A stretch of 37,567 nt of DNA from Novosphingobium sp. (GTDB taxonomy: Bacteria; Pseudomonadota; Alphaproteobacteria; Sphingomonadales; Sphingomonadaceae), in NCBI RefSeq assembly GCF_027489515.1, contig NZ_JAIXZS010000017.1:1-37567 (forward strand), read 5' to 3'. Shown piece after piece: positions 1 to 10,934 of this stretch. The first letter of the stretch is position 1, and every line of letters begins with the position of its first letter. The notes beneath the pieces are model-generated. The model saw only the letters and a list, made by a program, of their open reading frames with translations. It had not been told where the DNA came from and searched no databases. Both the position numbers and the translations under genes were made by a program.

Positions 1-795
1 CAGAGCCTCGGGCTTGAGCTGCGCTTCCATCTGCGCGAGGCTGAGGGTGTTGTCCTCTTCCTCTTCCTCGGCCGGGCGCTTGGCGCGGCGTTCGGTGAGC
101 TCGTCGTCCTCGTCCTCGGGCTGCTCTTCCTCCTCGACGTCCTCTTCCTCCTTGAAGGAAGGGCCGGCGGTGGCTTCGCTGATTTCGCCGTCGCCTTCCT
201 CGCCGTCTTCGGAGAGGTTTTCGGGCTGCGGCTCCTTCGAGAGCATGGCATCGAGATCAAGGATCTCGCGCAGCTGCATCTCGCCGGCGTTGAGCGCCTC
301 GGACCACTGGATGATCGCGTGGAAGGTGATCGGGCTTTCGCACAGGCCCAGGATCATGGTGTCGCGGCCCGCCTCGATGCGCTTGGCGATGGCGATTTCG
401 CCTTCGCGGCTTAGCAGCTCGACCGCGCCCATCTCGCGCAGGTACATGCGCACCGGATCATCGGTGCGTTCGATGGTTTCCTTGCGCTTGGAGACGAGGT
501 CCGGACGTTCGTCGACCGGATCCTGATCCTCGACCTCGTCATCCGCGCCCTTGTCCTCGGGATCGACGGCGTCCTCATCGCTCTCGACGATGTTGACGCC
601 CATCTCCGAGATCGCGGCCATGATGTCCTCGATCTGGTCGGCGGACATCTGGTCCTGCGGCAGGGCCTCGTTGAGCTCGTCCACGGTGATGATCCCGCGC
701 CGCTTCGCGCGGGCGATAAGCTTCCGGATGGAAGCATCGTTGAGATCGATCAGCGGAGCGTCGCCGGTGTCAGTCGTGTCGTTGGAAGCCATCTA
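1..795 (-). CDS. rpoD: RNA polymerase primary sigma factor RpoD (sigma-70), N-terminal part
   Basis: The first 265 codons of the housekeeping sigma factor; the gene runs off the left edge in frame. The N-terminus (MASNDTTDTGDAPLIDLN) leads into an autoinhibitory region 1.1-like segment, and region 1.2 is recognisable as DDPVRMYLREMGAVELLSRE followed by a GEIAIAKRIE helix. A very acidic run of Glu and Asp follows and belongs to the non-conserved spacer before region 2, which is outside the window. The ATG at 795 lies 42 bases downstream of the dnaG stop, with a GGGAA purine run just before it. It is the last gene of the YqeY-membrane protein-dnaG-rpoD cluster seen here, the usual arrangement in alphaproteobacteria. 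Identity is secure; only the 3' part is missing. Confidence 0.96.
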
Positions 796-837
796 TTCCC
801 GGTACCATCTGTGCGCGCACGGACCATGACTCCCCTG

Positions 838-2709
838 TCATATCCCGGCGCGGGTGCGGCCCATTTGCCCCAACCGGGCCAGCAGCGCCAGCCTTCGTTG
901 CAGCAAACGTTGCTGTTCGGCGAATGTTTCGTCGGAAAACTCCGCCTCATGCCGTCGCGTGGCTTCTGCCAGCGCGGCTTCGACGGCCGGCAATCCGGTA
1001 AGCAGATCGACCGCTTCGGCGAGTTCTTCCGCCGCATCGGGTGCCTTGCCGTCCAGAAAACCGAATCGCATTCCGGCGTAATCATCCGCCAGTGGAGCCC
1101 GGAGGCCCCGCTTTGCCAATATGGTAAGCACGTCGCTGCTTTCAAGCGGTTGCCCGGGACTTTGGACGCCGCTTTGGACGAGATCGATGAGGGCATCGAG
1201 CAGCGCGGCGAGCCCGGCGTCGGGAACCTCGAGCCGGGCAAGCGTTTCGGCGTGGCGCGCGATCTGCTGCGGCTGCGCGATCAGGCCGGAAAGAACCGCG
1301 GCGAGGAGCGGCCGGCCTTCGCCGACAGCCTGCATCCGCGCGGTGACGGCTGCGGAAAGCGGCGGCGGGGCAGGCTGCCAGGGGCCCTTGCGACCGGCCG
1401 CTGAGCCGCGCTGCGAAGGCTGGAATGCGGGACGTTCGCGCTGGGGGTAGGCGAGTGCGCCGAACCGGTCGAGCAGATCGCGGCGATAGAGCGCCTTGAT
1501 GTCGCCATCGCCGATCGTCTCGACATGGGCCATGAGGCGGGCCTTGAGGCCGGCCTTGTCCTCAGGCGTGGCAAAGGGGGCGGCCTGGCGCTCGATATCC
1601 CAGAGCACTTCGACCATCGGCCGCGCGGCGGTGAGCACGTCTTCCATCGCGGGGGCGCCGCGCTGCTTGATGAGGTCATCGGGATCGAGCCCGGCGGGGA
1701 GGACGGCGATGCGAAGCGAATGGCCGGGGCGCAGCAGCGGCAGCGCGCGGACAATGGCGCGCGCGGCGGCACGCTGGCCGGCGGCGTCGCCATCGAAGCA
1801 GAGGACCGGCGTTTCCACCATGCGCCAGAGCCGCTCGATCTGGTCCTCGGTCAGCGCAGTACCCAAGGGGGCGACCGCCTCTCCGATCCCGGCAGCGGCC
1901 AACGCGACGACGTCCATATAGCCTTCGACCACGACGACGCGGCCTGATTGCCGGCTGGCAGGGGAAGCGCGGTGGAGGTTGTAGACCGTACGGCCCTTGT
2001 CGAAGAGCGGTGTGTCGGGGGAGTTCAGGTACTTGGGCGCATCCGTCTTGGTCTTGTCGAGGATGCGCCCACCGAATGCGATCACGCGCCCGCGCGGATC
2101 GCAGATGGGGAGCATGAGGCGACCGCGGAACCGGTCGTACGGATCGCGGCCTTCGACGACGATCCTGAGGCCCGCCTCGATCAGCATGGCCTCCGGGAAC
2201 TGCGAGAGGGCTTCCTTCAGCGCGGTGCGGCTGTCGGGTGCGTAGCCGAAGCCGAACTCCTTGACGATATTTGCCGGAAAGCCGCGCGAGGCGAGATAGG
2301 CGCGGGCCTGTGCGCCCTGATCCTCGGCGAGGCTCTTCACGAAGAAGGCCTGCGCAGCCGCCATCACATCGTGCAGCGACTTCTGCTCCTCGGCGCGCTT
2401 CGCCGCGCGGGGATCGGGCGCGGGGACTTCCATCCCTGCGCTGGCGGCAAGTTCCTTCACGGCATCAAGGAACGGCAGGCCCTGATGGTCGGTCATCCAG
2501 CGGATGGCATCGCCATGCGCGCCGCAGCCGAAGCAGTGGTAGAAGCCTTTCTCGTCGTTGATCGTGAAGCTCGGCGTCTTCTCGTTGTGGAACGGGCAGC
2601 AGGCCTTGAATTCGCGGCCCGCCTTCTGGACACGCACGCTGCGCCCGATGAGCGCGGAGAGCGAAACCCGCGCGCGCAATTCATCAAGCCATTGTGGGGT
2701 CAGGGACAC
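838..2709 (-). CDS. dnaG: DNA primase DnaG
   Basis: Synthesises RNA primers for chromosome replication. The 623-residue product has the expected order of domains. The N-terminal zinc-binding domain uses Cys38, His41, Cys59 and Cys62 (CPFHNEKTPSF and YHCFGCGAHG). The catalytic core follows, with a TOPRIM fold recognisable from VVVVEGYMDVVAL and the acidic LCFDGDAAGQ motif, and then a C-terminal helicase-interaction region. I chose the GTG at 2709 because translation then begins SLTPQWLDELRARVSLSALI, which matches the family N-terminus. A longer in-frame extension back to 2799 would run into the upstream gene. The GTG shares its first base with the TAG stop of the upstream membrane gene, so translation of the two is probably coupled. 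rpoD follows 42 bases downstream. Confidence 0.97.
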   Translation of the reverse strand: MSLTPQWLDELRARVSLSALIGRSVRVQKAGREFKACCPFHNEKTPSFTINDEKGFYHCFGCGAHGDAIRWMTDHQGLPFLDAVKELAASAGMEVPAPDPRAAKRAEEQKSLHDVMAAAQAFFVKSLAEDQGAQARAYLASRGFPANIVKEFGFGYAPDSRTALKEALSQFPEAMLIEAGLRIVVEGRDPYDRFRGRLMLPICDPRGRVIAFGGRILDKTKTDAPKYLNSPDTPLFDKGRTVYNLHRASPASRQSGRVVVVEGYMDVVALAAAGIGEAVAPLGTALTEDQIERLWRMVETPVLCFDGDAAGQRAAARAIVRALPLLRPGHSLRIAVLPAGLDPDDLIKQRGAPAMEDVLTAARPMVEVLWDIERQAAPFATPEDKAGLKARLMAHVETIGDGDIKALYRRDLLDRFGALAYPQRERPAFQPSQRGSAAGRKGPWQPAPPPLSAAVTARMQAVGEGRPLLAAVLSGLIAQPQQIARHAETLARLEVPDAGLAALLDALIDLVQSGVQSPGQPLESSDVLTILAKRGLRAPLADDYAGMRFGFLDGKAPDAAEELAEAVDLLTGLPAVEAALAEATRRHEAEFSDETFAEQQRLLQRRLALLARLGQMGRTRAGI

Positions 2710-3113
2710 TAGGATGGCGATCCGTTGTTGCGACGCACCCGGGCGAGGAGCAGCAGGCCCAGCACAACGTCGACCGCGCCGCAGAATGCCGGCCACCACA
2801 TGGGCGCACCATCATCAAGGCCGAACTGGCCGCGCAGGGCATCGAAAAGACCATGGGTGAAGATGCCGAGCGCAGCGAGCCAGGCGCCCCAGCTCAGGCT
2901 GGCGAGGGCAACGGTGGCAAAGACCGCAGCGAAGGCTAGTTCGATGGCAATGCCCTGTGCCGAGCCCGCCAAGACCGCAAAGAGCACGTAGTAGCTGGCG
3001 ATCACTATCAGGACGGTCGGGTAGAAGGAGCGGTCACGATCGAAGGCAACCCAGCGTCCGAAGAGATAGACCCCCAGTCCTAGCAAGGCACCGATCGCGG
3101 CAGCGAGGGCCAT
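2709..3113 (-). CDS. Small integral membrane protein in the dnaG cluster
   Basis: A 134-residue, very hydrophobic protein with about four predicted transmembrane segments: near residues 2-20, 31-50, 55-78 and 108-126. Its C-terminus is short and basic (ARVRRNNGSPS). A conserved-looking HGLFDALRG stretch sits between the third and fourth segments. I do not recognise a function; it could belong to one of the small membrane DUF families. It starts one base after the YqeY-like stop codon (TGACATG), and its TAG stop overlaps the dnaG GTG start. It is therefore almost certainly co-transcribed, and probably translationally coupled, with the replication and transcription genes around it. The spacing and the clean hydrophobic pattern support a real gene. 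Confidence 0.8.
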   Translation of the reverse strand: MALAAAIGALLGLGVYLFGRWVAFDRDRSFYPTVLIVIASYYVLFAVLAGSAQGIAIELAFAAVFATVALASLSWGAWLAALGIFTHGLFDALRGQFGLDDGAPMWWPAFCGAVDVVLGLLLLARVRRNNGSPS

Positions 3114-3114
3114 G

Positions 3115-3567
3115 TCAGCCCAGCGCCGCCTTCACGAGGCCGCTGGCCTTGCCCATGTCAAGCTGGCTGCCGTGGCGGGCCTTCAGCGCGGCGACGACCT
3201 TGCCCATGTCCTTCATCGAGGTCGCGCCGAGTTCGGCCTTGATTGCCTCGATCGCGGCCTTGGTGTCCTCCTCGCTCATCTGGGCGGGGAGGAACTCCTC
3301 GATCACGGCGAGCTCGGCCTGTTCGATATCGGCGAGTTCCTGGCGGCCGCCTTCGAGATAAAGCGTGATCGATTCGCGGCGCTGCTTGGCCATCTTTTGC
3401 AGAACATCGACCACGATCACGTCGTCATCGGGCACGCTGGAGGCCGTGCGCAGCTCGATGTCCTTGTCCTTCAGCTTGGCGAGGATGAGGCGCACCGCGG
3501 CAAGGCGGGGCTTGTCGCCGGATTTCATGGCACTGATCTGGGCGGCCTTGATCGTATCGCGGATCAT
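3115..3567 (-). CDS. GatB/YqeY domain-containing protein
   Basis: A 150-residue protein that matches the YqeY family over its whole length. This all-helical fold is shared with the C-terminal tail of GatB, the amidotransferase that makes Gln-tRNA and Asn-tRNA. Visible family features are the N-terminal MIRDTIKAAQISAMKSGDK, the central LRLILAKLKDKDIE-like helix, an ADIEQAELAVIEEFLPAQMS segment and a C-terminal MKDMGKVVAALKARHG segment. Free-standing YqeY proteins are common in bacteria and thought to be linked to tRNA amidation, but their role is not firmly established. It is the first gene of the minus-strand cluster leading to dnaG and rpoD, and it diverges from carA. Confidence 0.93.
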   Translation of the reverse strand: MIRDTIKAAQISAMKSGDKPRLAAVRLILAKLKDKDIELRTASSVPDDDVIVVDVLQKMAKQRRESITLYLEGGRQELADIEQAELAVIEEFLPAQMSEEDTKAAIEAIKAELGATSMKDMGKVVAALKARHGSQLDMGKASGLVKAALG

Positions 3568-3729
3568 GAGAGTACGTATTCCTGTGGATGGAGCGCCGTC
3601 ATCAGGCGCGAGACCCTGTGACTTAGGCGAAAGTTTCTGCCTTCGCTAGGTTGACGGACGGGGGCGAGGGGCCTAGCGACCGAGCCTTAGCGACATCGCC
3701 AGACCCTTGCCAACGGAGCGCCCCCTATC
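3568..3729. promoter_or_regulatory. Divergent intergenic region between the YqeY-like gene and carA
   Basis: This 162-base gap must hold promoters for both the dnaG/rpoD cluster and carA. On the plus strand, TTGACG at 3651-3656 followed 17 bases later by TAGCGA (3674-3679) is a plausible sigma-70 promoter for carA, although the -10 box is poor. I see no clear minus-strand promoter, attenuator hairpin or PyrR-type leader. Confidence 0.3.
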
Positions 3730-4899
3730 ATGGCCGACCCCGCCCACACGCATGCGCCGAAACCGGCCGGCGCCACCGGCGTTCTAGTCCTTTCCGATGG
3801 CAGTGTGGCATGGGGCCGCGGCTTTGGTGCGGCGGGCAAGGCGGTGGGCGAAGTGTGCTTCAACACCGCGATGACGGGCTATCAGGAAGTGCTGACGGAC
3901 CCCTCCTATGCGGGGCAGGTGGTGACCTTCACGTTCCCGCATATCGGCAATGTCGGCACCAATCCCGAAGACATGGAAAGCCACGACGTGCCAGGCGCCA
4001 TCGGCCTTGTGGTGCGCGAGGACGTGACCGATCCGGCCAACTTCCGCAGCGTGGAGCCACTGCAGGCCTGGCTTGCGGCGCGAGGCAAGATCGGCCTTTC
4101 CGGCATCGACACCCGCGCGCTGACGCGGCGCATCCGCCTTGGCGGCGCGCCCAACGCGGTGATCGCGCATGATCCCGATGGCGATTTCGACATTCCGGCG
4201 CTGCTCGCCGAGGCACAGGCCTGGCCCGGCCTTGAAGGCATGGACCTCGCCCGCGTGGTGAGCCGCGAGGAGCAGGACGAGTGGGAAGGCGGCGTGTGGC
4301 GGCTGGGGCAGGGCTATGCCCGCTCACCGCATGATCCGCGGCCGCACGTCGTGGCGATCGATTATGGCGCGAAGGACAATATCTTTCGCAATCTGGTCAG
4401 GGCCGGGGCGCAGGTGACGGTGGTGCCGGCGGAGACTTCGCTGGAAACGGTGCTGGCGCTCTCGCCAGCGGGCGTGTTCCTCTCCAACGGGCCGGGCGAT
4501 CCTGCGGCGACGGGTGCTTACGCGGTGCCGGTGATCCAGGGACTGCTGGAGCGCGACATTCCGGTCTTCGGCATCTGCCTTGGCCACCAGATGCTCGGCC
4601 TCGCGGCGGGCGCGAAGACCATCAAGATGCACCAGGGCCACCGCGGCGCGAACCACCCAGTGAAGCGCCATGCCGACGGCGTGGTCGAGATCACCTCGAT
4701 GAACCACGGCTTTGCAGTGGATAATGCGTCGCTGCCCGAGGGCGTGGAGGAGACGCATGTCTCGCTGTTCGACGGTTCGAACTGCGGGATTTCGATTGTC
4801 GGCAAGCGCGCGTTCGGGGTGCAGTATCACCCTGAGGCGTCGCCTGGACCGCAGGACAGCTTCTATCTGTTCGAGAAGTTTGTGGGGATGCTGGGGTGA
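3730..4899 (+). CDS. carA: Carbamoyl-phosphate synthase small (glutaminase) subunit CarA
   Basis: Hydrolyses glutamine and passes ammonia through a tunnel to CarB for carbamoyl phosphate synthesis, which feeds pyrimidines and arginine. The 389-residue product has the small-subunit N-terminal domain (GEVCFNTAMTGYQEVLTDPS near residues 40-59) and a C-terminal class I glutamine amidotransferase domain. The nucleophile elbow is GICLGHQ with Cys283, and the catalytic partners are His367 and Glu369 in QYHPEA. The length is normal for the family. It ends 566 bases before carB. Unlike the usual tight carAB pair, a minus-strand DUF559 gene and palindromic repeats lie between the two. A hairpin with a T-run right after the stop could end much of the carA transcript. 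Confidence 0.97.
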   Translation: MADPAHTHAPKPAGATGVLVLSDGSVAWGRGFGAAGKAVGEVCFNTAMTGYQEVLTDPSYAGQVVTFTFPHIGNVGTNPEDMESHDVPGAIGLVVREDVTDPANFRSVEPLQAWLAARGKIGLSGIDTRALTRRIRLGGAPNAVIAHDPDGDFDIPALLAEAQAWPGLEGMDLARVVSREEQDEWEGGVWRLGQGYARSPHDPRPHVVAIDYGAKDNIFRNLVRAGAQVTVVPAETSLETVLALSPAGVFLSNGPGDPAATGAYAVPVIQGLLERDIPVFGICLGHQMLGLAAGAKTIKMHQGHRGANHPVKRHADGVVEITSMNHGFAVDNASLPEGVEETHVSLFDGSNCGISIVGKRAFGVQYHPEASPGPQDSFYLFEKFVGMLG

Positions 4900-4923
4900 C
4901 TTGGCAATCTGATAGCTCGGTTG

Positions 4924-4975
4924 CCCCCACCCAACCCTCCCCCGAGCGGGGGAGGGCTTTTTGTGCTGGGTGGGG
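4924..4975 (+). repeat. GC-rich nested palindrome A, also a likely carA terminator
   Basis: Inner stem CCCTCCCCCG (4935-4944), a two-base loop, and CGGGGGAGGG (4947-4956) are followed by CTTTTT, a good intrinsic terminator for carA. An outer inverted repeat, CCCCACCCA (4925-4933) and TGGGTGGGG (4967-4975), encloses it. The core is shared with the elements at 5000-5030 and 5410-5445 and, more loosely, at 15388-15406. Confidence 0.8.
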
Positions 4976-4999
4976 CACTGGGGCATCGCGCAACCCGCT

Positions 5000-5030
5000 C
5001 CTCCCCCGGTCGGGGGAGGCTGGGTGGGGG
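5000..5030 (-). repeat. GC-rich palindrome B, inverted copy left of the DUF559 gene
   Basis: Stem CCTCCCCCG (5000-5008) and CGGGGGAGG (5011-5019) are followed by CTGGGTGGGGG (5020-5030). It is the inverted counterpart of the element at 5410-5445. It ends three bases before the DUF559 stop codon, so it could also act as that gene's terminator hairpin. Confidence 0.75.
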
Positions 5031-5033
5031 TGC

Positions 5034-5399
5034 TCAGCTCTCGAATGGGTCTATCCGGTTTCGGGCAAGCGCCAGTTCGTGGGCAATCGCCGTCAAGACG
5101 CCATCCGTGTTTGCGAGCACATCGTTGTTCCAGAAGCGGATGACGCTGTAGCCTTGCGCTTCGATCAGGCGCGTGCGGGCGAGGTCGGCCTCGCTATCCG
5201 CATGCTGGCCGCCGTCGAGTTCGATGGCGAGGCGCAGAGTGCGGCAGGCGAAATCGACCACGGCATTGCCGATGGGATATTGCCGCGTAAAGCGCGCGCC
5301 GAGTTGCTCGCCTCTCAGCCGCGACCACAGCCGCTGTTCCGCTTCCGTAGGATTCTTGCGCAGTTTGCGCGCCACCGGCGTCAGGCGTTTATCGCTCAT
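5034..5399 (-). CDS. DUF559 endonuclease-like (Vsr-fold) protein
   Basis: A 121-residue DUF559 protein, a small family with the restriction-endonuclease-like fold related to very-short-patch-repair nucleases. Diagnostic pieces are RKLRKNPTEAEQRLWSRLR near residue 13, VVDFACRTLRLAIELDGGQH near residues 47-66 (acidic Asp and Glu of the presumed active site) and a VIRFWNNDVL segment near residue 87. No substrate is known for the family. I prefer the ATG at 5399. An upstream ATG at 5420 would place the start inside the flanking palindrome, whose GGGGG run may instead serve as the ribosome-binding site. The gene runs against carA and carB and is bounded within a few bases on each side by inverted GC-rich palindromes, which suggests insertion as a cassette. 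Confidence 0.9.
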   Translation of the reverse strand: MSDKRLTPVARKLRKNPTEAEQRLWSRLRGEQLGARFTRQYPIGNAVVDFACRTLRLAIELDGGQHADSEADLARTRLIEAQGYSVIRFWNNDVLANTDGVLTAIAHELALARNRIDPFES

Positions 5400-5409
5400 G
5401 CGTCGCGCA

Positions 5410-5445
5410 CCCCCACCCAACCCTCCCCCGACCGGGGGAGGGCTT
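5410..5445 (+). repeat. GC-rich palindrome C, right of the DUF559 gene
   Basis: CCCCCACCCA at 5410-5419 leads into stem CCCTCCCCCG (5421-5430), loop AC and CGGGGGAGGG (5433-5442), then CTTTA. It is nearly identical to element A at 4924 and inverted relative to element B at 5000. It lies 10 bases upstream of the DUF559 start and 20 bases before the carB start. Confidence 0.8.
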
Positions 5446-5465
5446 TAGTACACTAAGGCCGGTCC

Positions 5466-8825
<3,360 letters not shown>

Positions 8826-8934
8826 TCTCCAGCATTGCGGCGATTGGGGCCCGGTTCGGCTTGGTGCTGGCTGGGGTGGAACGGTTTTCCTCTTGTCCGG
8901 CGTGGCAAGGGATTGAAAGGTAAAAGGATCAAGG

Positions 8935-9411
8935 ATGGCAAGTGTTGAAAAGCTGCCGATGCTGGCTGAAGGCTACGAGAAGCTGATGGCCGAGCTGAAG
9001 GCGCTGCGCGAAGAGCGTCCCCTGATCGTCGATGCGATCGAGGAAGCCCGCGCGCACGGCGATCTTTCCGAGAATGCCGAGTATCACGCCGCCAAAGAGC
9101 GCCAGGGCCAGGTCGAGGCTTCGATCAGCGATCTGGAAGACAAGCTGAGCCGCGCGCAGATCATTGACCCGACCACGCTTTCCGGCGACCGCATTGTGTT
9201 CGGCGCGACTGTCACGCTGCTCGACGATGCCGACAAGCCGGTGCGCTACCAGATTGTTGGCCAGGCCGAGGCGGACGCCAAGCGCGGCCGGATCAGCTAC
9301 AATTCGCCGCTGGGCCGGGCGCTGATCGGCCGCCGTGTCGAGGACGAGATCGAAGTGACGGTGCCCTCGGGCGACCGCTTCTACGTCGTCGAGAAGATCG
9401 AGTTCATCTGA
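8935..9411 (+). CDS. greA: Transcription elongation factor GreA
   Basis: Rescues backtracked RNA polymerase by stimulating cleavage of the nascent transcript in the secondary channel. The 158-residue product has the normal length and both domains. The N-terminal coiled coil runs over about residues 1-78, with tip acidic residues in [18 protein letters not shown]. The C-terminal FKBP-like domain follows ([20 protein letters not shown] to [20 protein letters not shown]). The ATG at 8935 is preceded by AGGATCAAGG, a strong ribosome-binding site. It stands alone, 109 bases after carB, and is closed by a clear bidirectional terminator. Confidence 0.97.
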   Translation: MASVEKLPMLAEGYEKLMAELKALREERPLIVDAIEEARAHGDLSENAEYHAAKERQGQVEASISDLEDKLSRAQIIDPTTLSGDRIVFGATVTLLDDADKPVRYQIVGQAEADAKRGRISYNSPLGRALIGRRVEDEIEVTVPSGDRFYVVEKIEFI

Positions 9412-9443
9412 GGCAGTTGCGCATCGGACAGAGCTGAAACAGG

Positions 9444-9473
9444 AAGGCCGGGGCATGTTCCCCGGCCTTTCTT
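9444..9473. terminator. Bidirectional intrinsic terminator between greA and the DUF4170 gene
   Basis: A perfect 10-bp stem, AAGGCCGGGG (9444-9453) and CCCCGGCCTT (9460-9469), has a six-base loop and a T-rich tail on the plus strand (TTTCTT). On the minus strand the stem is followed by CC and then TGTTTC. It lies between the convergent greA and DUF4170 genes. Confidence 0.85.
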
Positions 9474-9480
9474 CATTCCG

Positions 9481-9705
9481 TTATGCCGGCTTGTGGAGGT
9501 CTGGCTCGAGCAGCCGGTGGAGATGAACCACAACGTAGCGCATTTCGGCATCGTCCACGGTGCGCTGGGCGCAGCTGCGCCAGGCGTCTTCGGCACTGGC
9601 ATAGTCGGGATAGACGCCGACGAGGTCGATCGCGCTGAGATCGGTAAATTCAAGGTGCTGCGGGTCCTTGACCCGGCCGCCCATGACGAGATGCAGTTTC
9701 TGCAT
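9481..9705 (-). CDS. DUF4170 family protein
   Basis: A 74-residue protein that starts MQKLHLVMGGRVKDPQHLEF and ends with a WRSCAQRTVDDAEMRYVVVH segment, the pattern of the small alphaproteobacterial DUF4170 family. No function is known for it. I chose the ATG at 9705 because it gives the family N-terminus. An in-frame ATG at 9774 would add 23 residues that do not look like the family. It is convergent with greA across the terminator at 9444-9473 and is separated by about 95 bases from the gene cluster downstream. Confidence 0.85.
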   Translation of the reverse strand: MQKLHLVMGGRVKDPQHLEFTDLSAIDLVGVYPDYASAEDAWRSCAQRTVDDAEMRYVVVHLHRLLEPDLHKPA

Positions 9706-9799
9706 GGTTGGTTGGTCCGCTTGCTTGGGGAGGAGGCGAGACCTGCCACTGGCAAAATGAAGAGGGGCGCGCAAGCCCCGGGCGCTACGGAAAGCGCTG

Positions 9800-10252
9800 C
9801 TAATCGGCCTTCTTGCCGGGCAGGCGGCGCGCGATCACTGGTGCGAGTGTGCGCAGGGCCTTGCCGGCAAGATCGGGCAGGCGAGGCTTGTCCGGCTTGG
9901 CAGGCGTTGCGGCCTCGGTCTCGCTGCCAGCGGCAGCTGCCTTCTCACCCACTGCACCCGCGACATAGGCGGCTGCGAGTTCGAGGCCCGCTGCGGCAAG
10001 ATCGGCTGCGCGGCGCGGCAGTGACATGCGCGAGAGGCTGCCCTTGCGGGTTGCTTTGTCACCAGTGACGCCGCTCCCTGCGCGTGAGAGCGCCCCGGCT
10101 ACCAGCGCGCCAAGAACTATGCCACCGGCGACCATGGCAACCGGATGTTCCTCGACGAAGCCTTTGACCTTGCCGAGCGGATCGGTGGGCTTGGCGCCCC
10201 CGGCATCGGCTTCGGTTTCTGCCTCGGACTTGGGGGTTTCGCTGTCGGTCAT
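9800..10252 (-). CDS. Ala-rich single-pass membrane protein, last gene of the envelope cluster
   Basis: A 150-residue protein with an acidic N-terminus (MTDSETPKSEAETEADAG). One hydrophobic segment near residues 38-56 (VAMVAGGIVLGALVAGAL) is followed by an Ala-rich and then basic, Pro-rich C-terminus ending RRLPGKKAD. I do not recognise the family. The ATG at 10252 overlaps the stop of the gene before it (ATGA), so the two are translationally coupled. An upstream in-frame start at 10327 would lie inside that gene and is less likely. By position it is the fourth gene of a minus-strand cluster running from 11609, in which every product is Ala-rich or membrane-bound. Confidence 0.75.
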   Translation of the reverse strand: MTDSETPKSEAETEADAGGAKPTDPLGKVKGFVEEHPVAMVAGGIVLGALVAGALSRAGSGVTGDKATRKGSLSRMSLPRRAADLAAAGLELAAAYVAGAVGEKAAAAGSETEAATPAKPDKPRLPDLAGKALRTLAPVIARRLPGKKAD

Positions 10253-10551
10253 GTCACGTCCTCGTCCGCTTCGTTGGGTGCGATGCGGGTCCTGATCAGA
10301 TGGATCAATGGGCGGCGGAAGAACCACGCGGCAAGCAGCGCGAGGGTGCCGCCGATCACCGGGATATTGTCCTTCGCGACCGCCTTGGCCTCATCGACGG
10401 TGTCGATCACCCGGTCCATCGCCGCGTCCTTGATGTGGGAGGGGATCGACTTTGCCGCAAGGCCGGTGCGCAGCGCGTCCTTCCGGCCGTTGAAACGCGC
10501 CAAGGCGGCATCACGCTCCGCGCGCGCTTCCCGCAAGGTCTCCTCGCTCAT
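10249..10551 (-). CDS. Small protein with one hydrophobic segment, envelope cluster
   Basis: A 100-residue protein. The first 60 residues are charged and probably helical (MSEETLREARAERDAALARF). A hydrophobic stretch with PVIGGTLALLAAWFFRRPLI follows near residues 64-83, and the tail is acidic. This layout (amphipathic helix, then one membrane anchor) resembles DUF883/ElaB-like proteins, but I cannot assign a family. It overlaps both neighbours by four bases (ATGA), so it is tightly coupled within the cluster. Confidence 0.75.
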   Translation of the reverse strand: MSEETLREARAERDAALARFNGRKDALRTGLAAKSIPSHIKDAAMDRVIDTVDEAKAVAKDNIPVIGGTLALLAAWFFRRPLIHLIRTRIAPNEADEDVT

Positions 10552-10925
10552 GACGGGTCACTCCCGCGCTTGAGCACGCGGGTAATCGCGCCGACGCGGC
10601 GGACAACGCCGAGCACGCTAAGGCCGGTCAGCACCAGCAGGCCGACGAACACCACAGCGAGCGCGCCCCATGGGCCGATCAGCGGGCTCAGCGCGAGCAG
10701 AAGGCCCACGACCATCGCCATCAGCGCGAAGAACAACAGCGCAAGTGCCAACCCGGCGAGCACGAGAATGCCCTTCGCCCGGCCCAGGACGAAACCAACG
10801 CGCGCCTTCTGGAAGGCGATCTCGGCCGAAAGCAGCTTCTGGCCGTCTTCCAGCAGGGCGCGCGCTTCGTCGAGCAGGCTTTCGTCTGCCGCCGGCTCGT
10901 CGGTCCTGGTCTCGTCTTCGGTCAC
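10548..10925 (-). CDS. Phage-holin-family (Holin_X-like) membrane protein
   Basis: A 125-residue protein with an acidic, helical N-terminus ending in QKLLSAEIAFQKARVGF, followed by two long transmembrane segments at about residues 52-76 and 84-108 and a basic C-terminus (VRRVGAITRVLKRGSDPS). This is the layout of the actinobacterial-type holin superfamily. In free-living bacteria such proteins are chromosomal and their role is not known; there is no prophage around it. It is the second gene of the minus-strand cluster, nine bases after the first and overlapping the third by ATGA. Confidence 0.75.
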   Translation of the reverse strand: MTEDETRTDEPAADESLLDEARALLEDGQKLLSAEIAFQKARVGFVLGRAKGILVLAGLALALLFFALMAMVVGLLLALSPLIGPWGALAVVFVGLLVLTGLSVLGVVRRVGAITRVLKRGSDPS

Positions 10926-10934
10926 GCCGGTGGA

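Noticed and set aside
14..526. Ser-rich plus-strand frame at the left edge
   Set aside because: The poly-Ser runs are the reverse complement of the acidic Glu/Asp runs in RpoD.
8878..8904. GGAAC followed by CGTG before greA, resembling an EcfG promoter
   Set aside because: The spacer is 18 bases and the -10 box is CGTG, so both spacing and sequence depart from the consensus.
10548..10925. Prophage, suggested by the holin-family protein
   Set aside because: The neighbours are chromosomal small membrane proteins; no lysin, capsid, tail or integrase gene is present.
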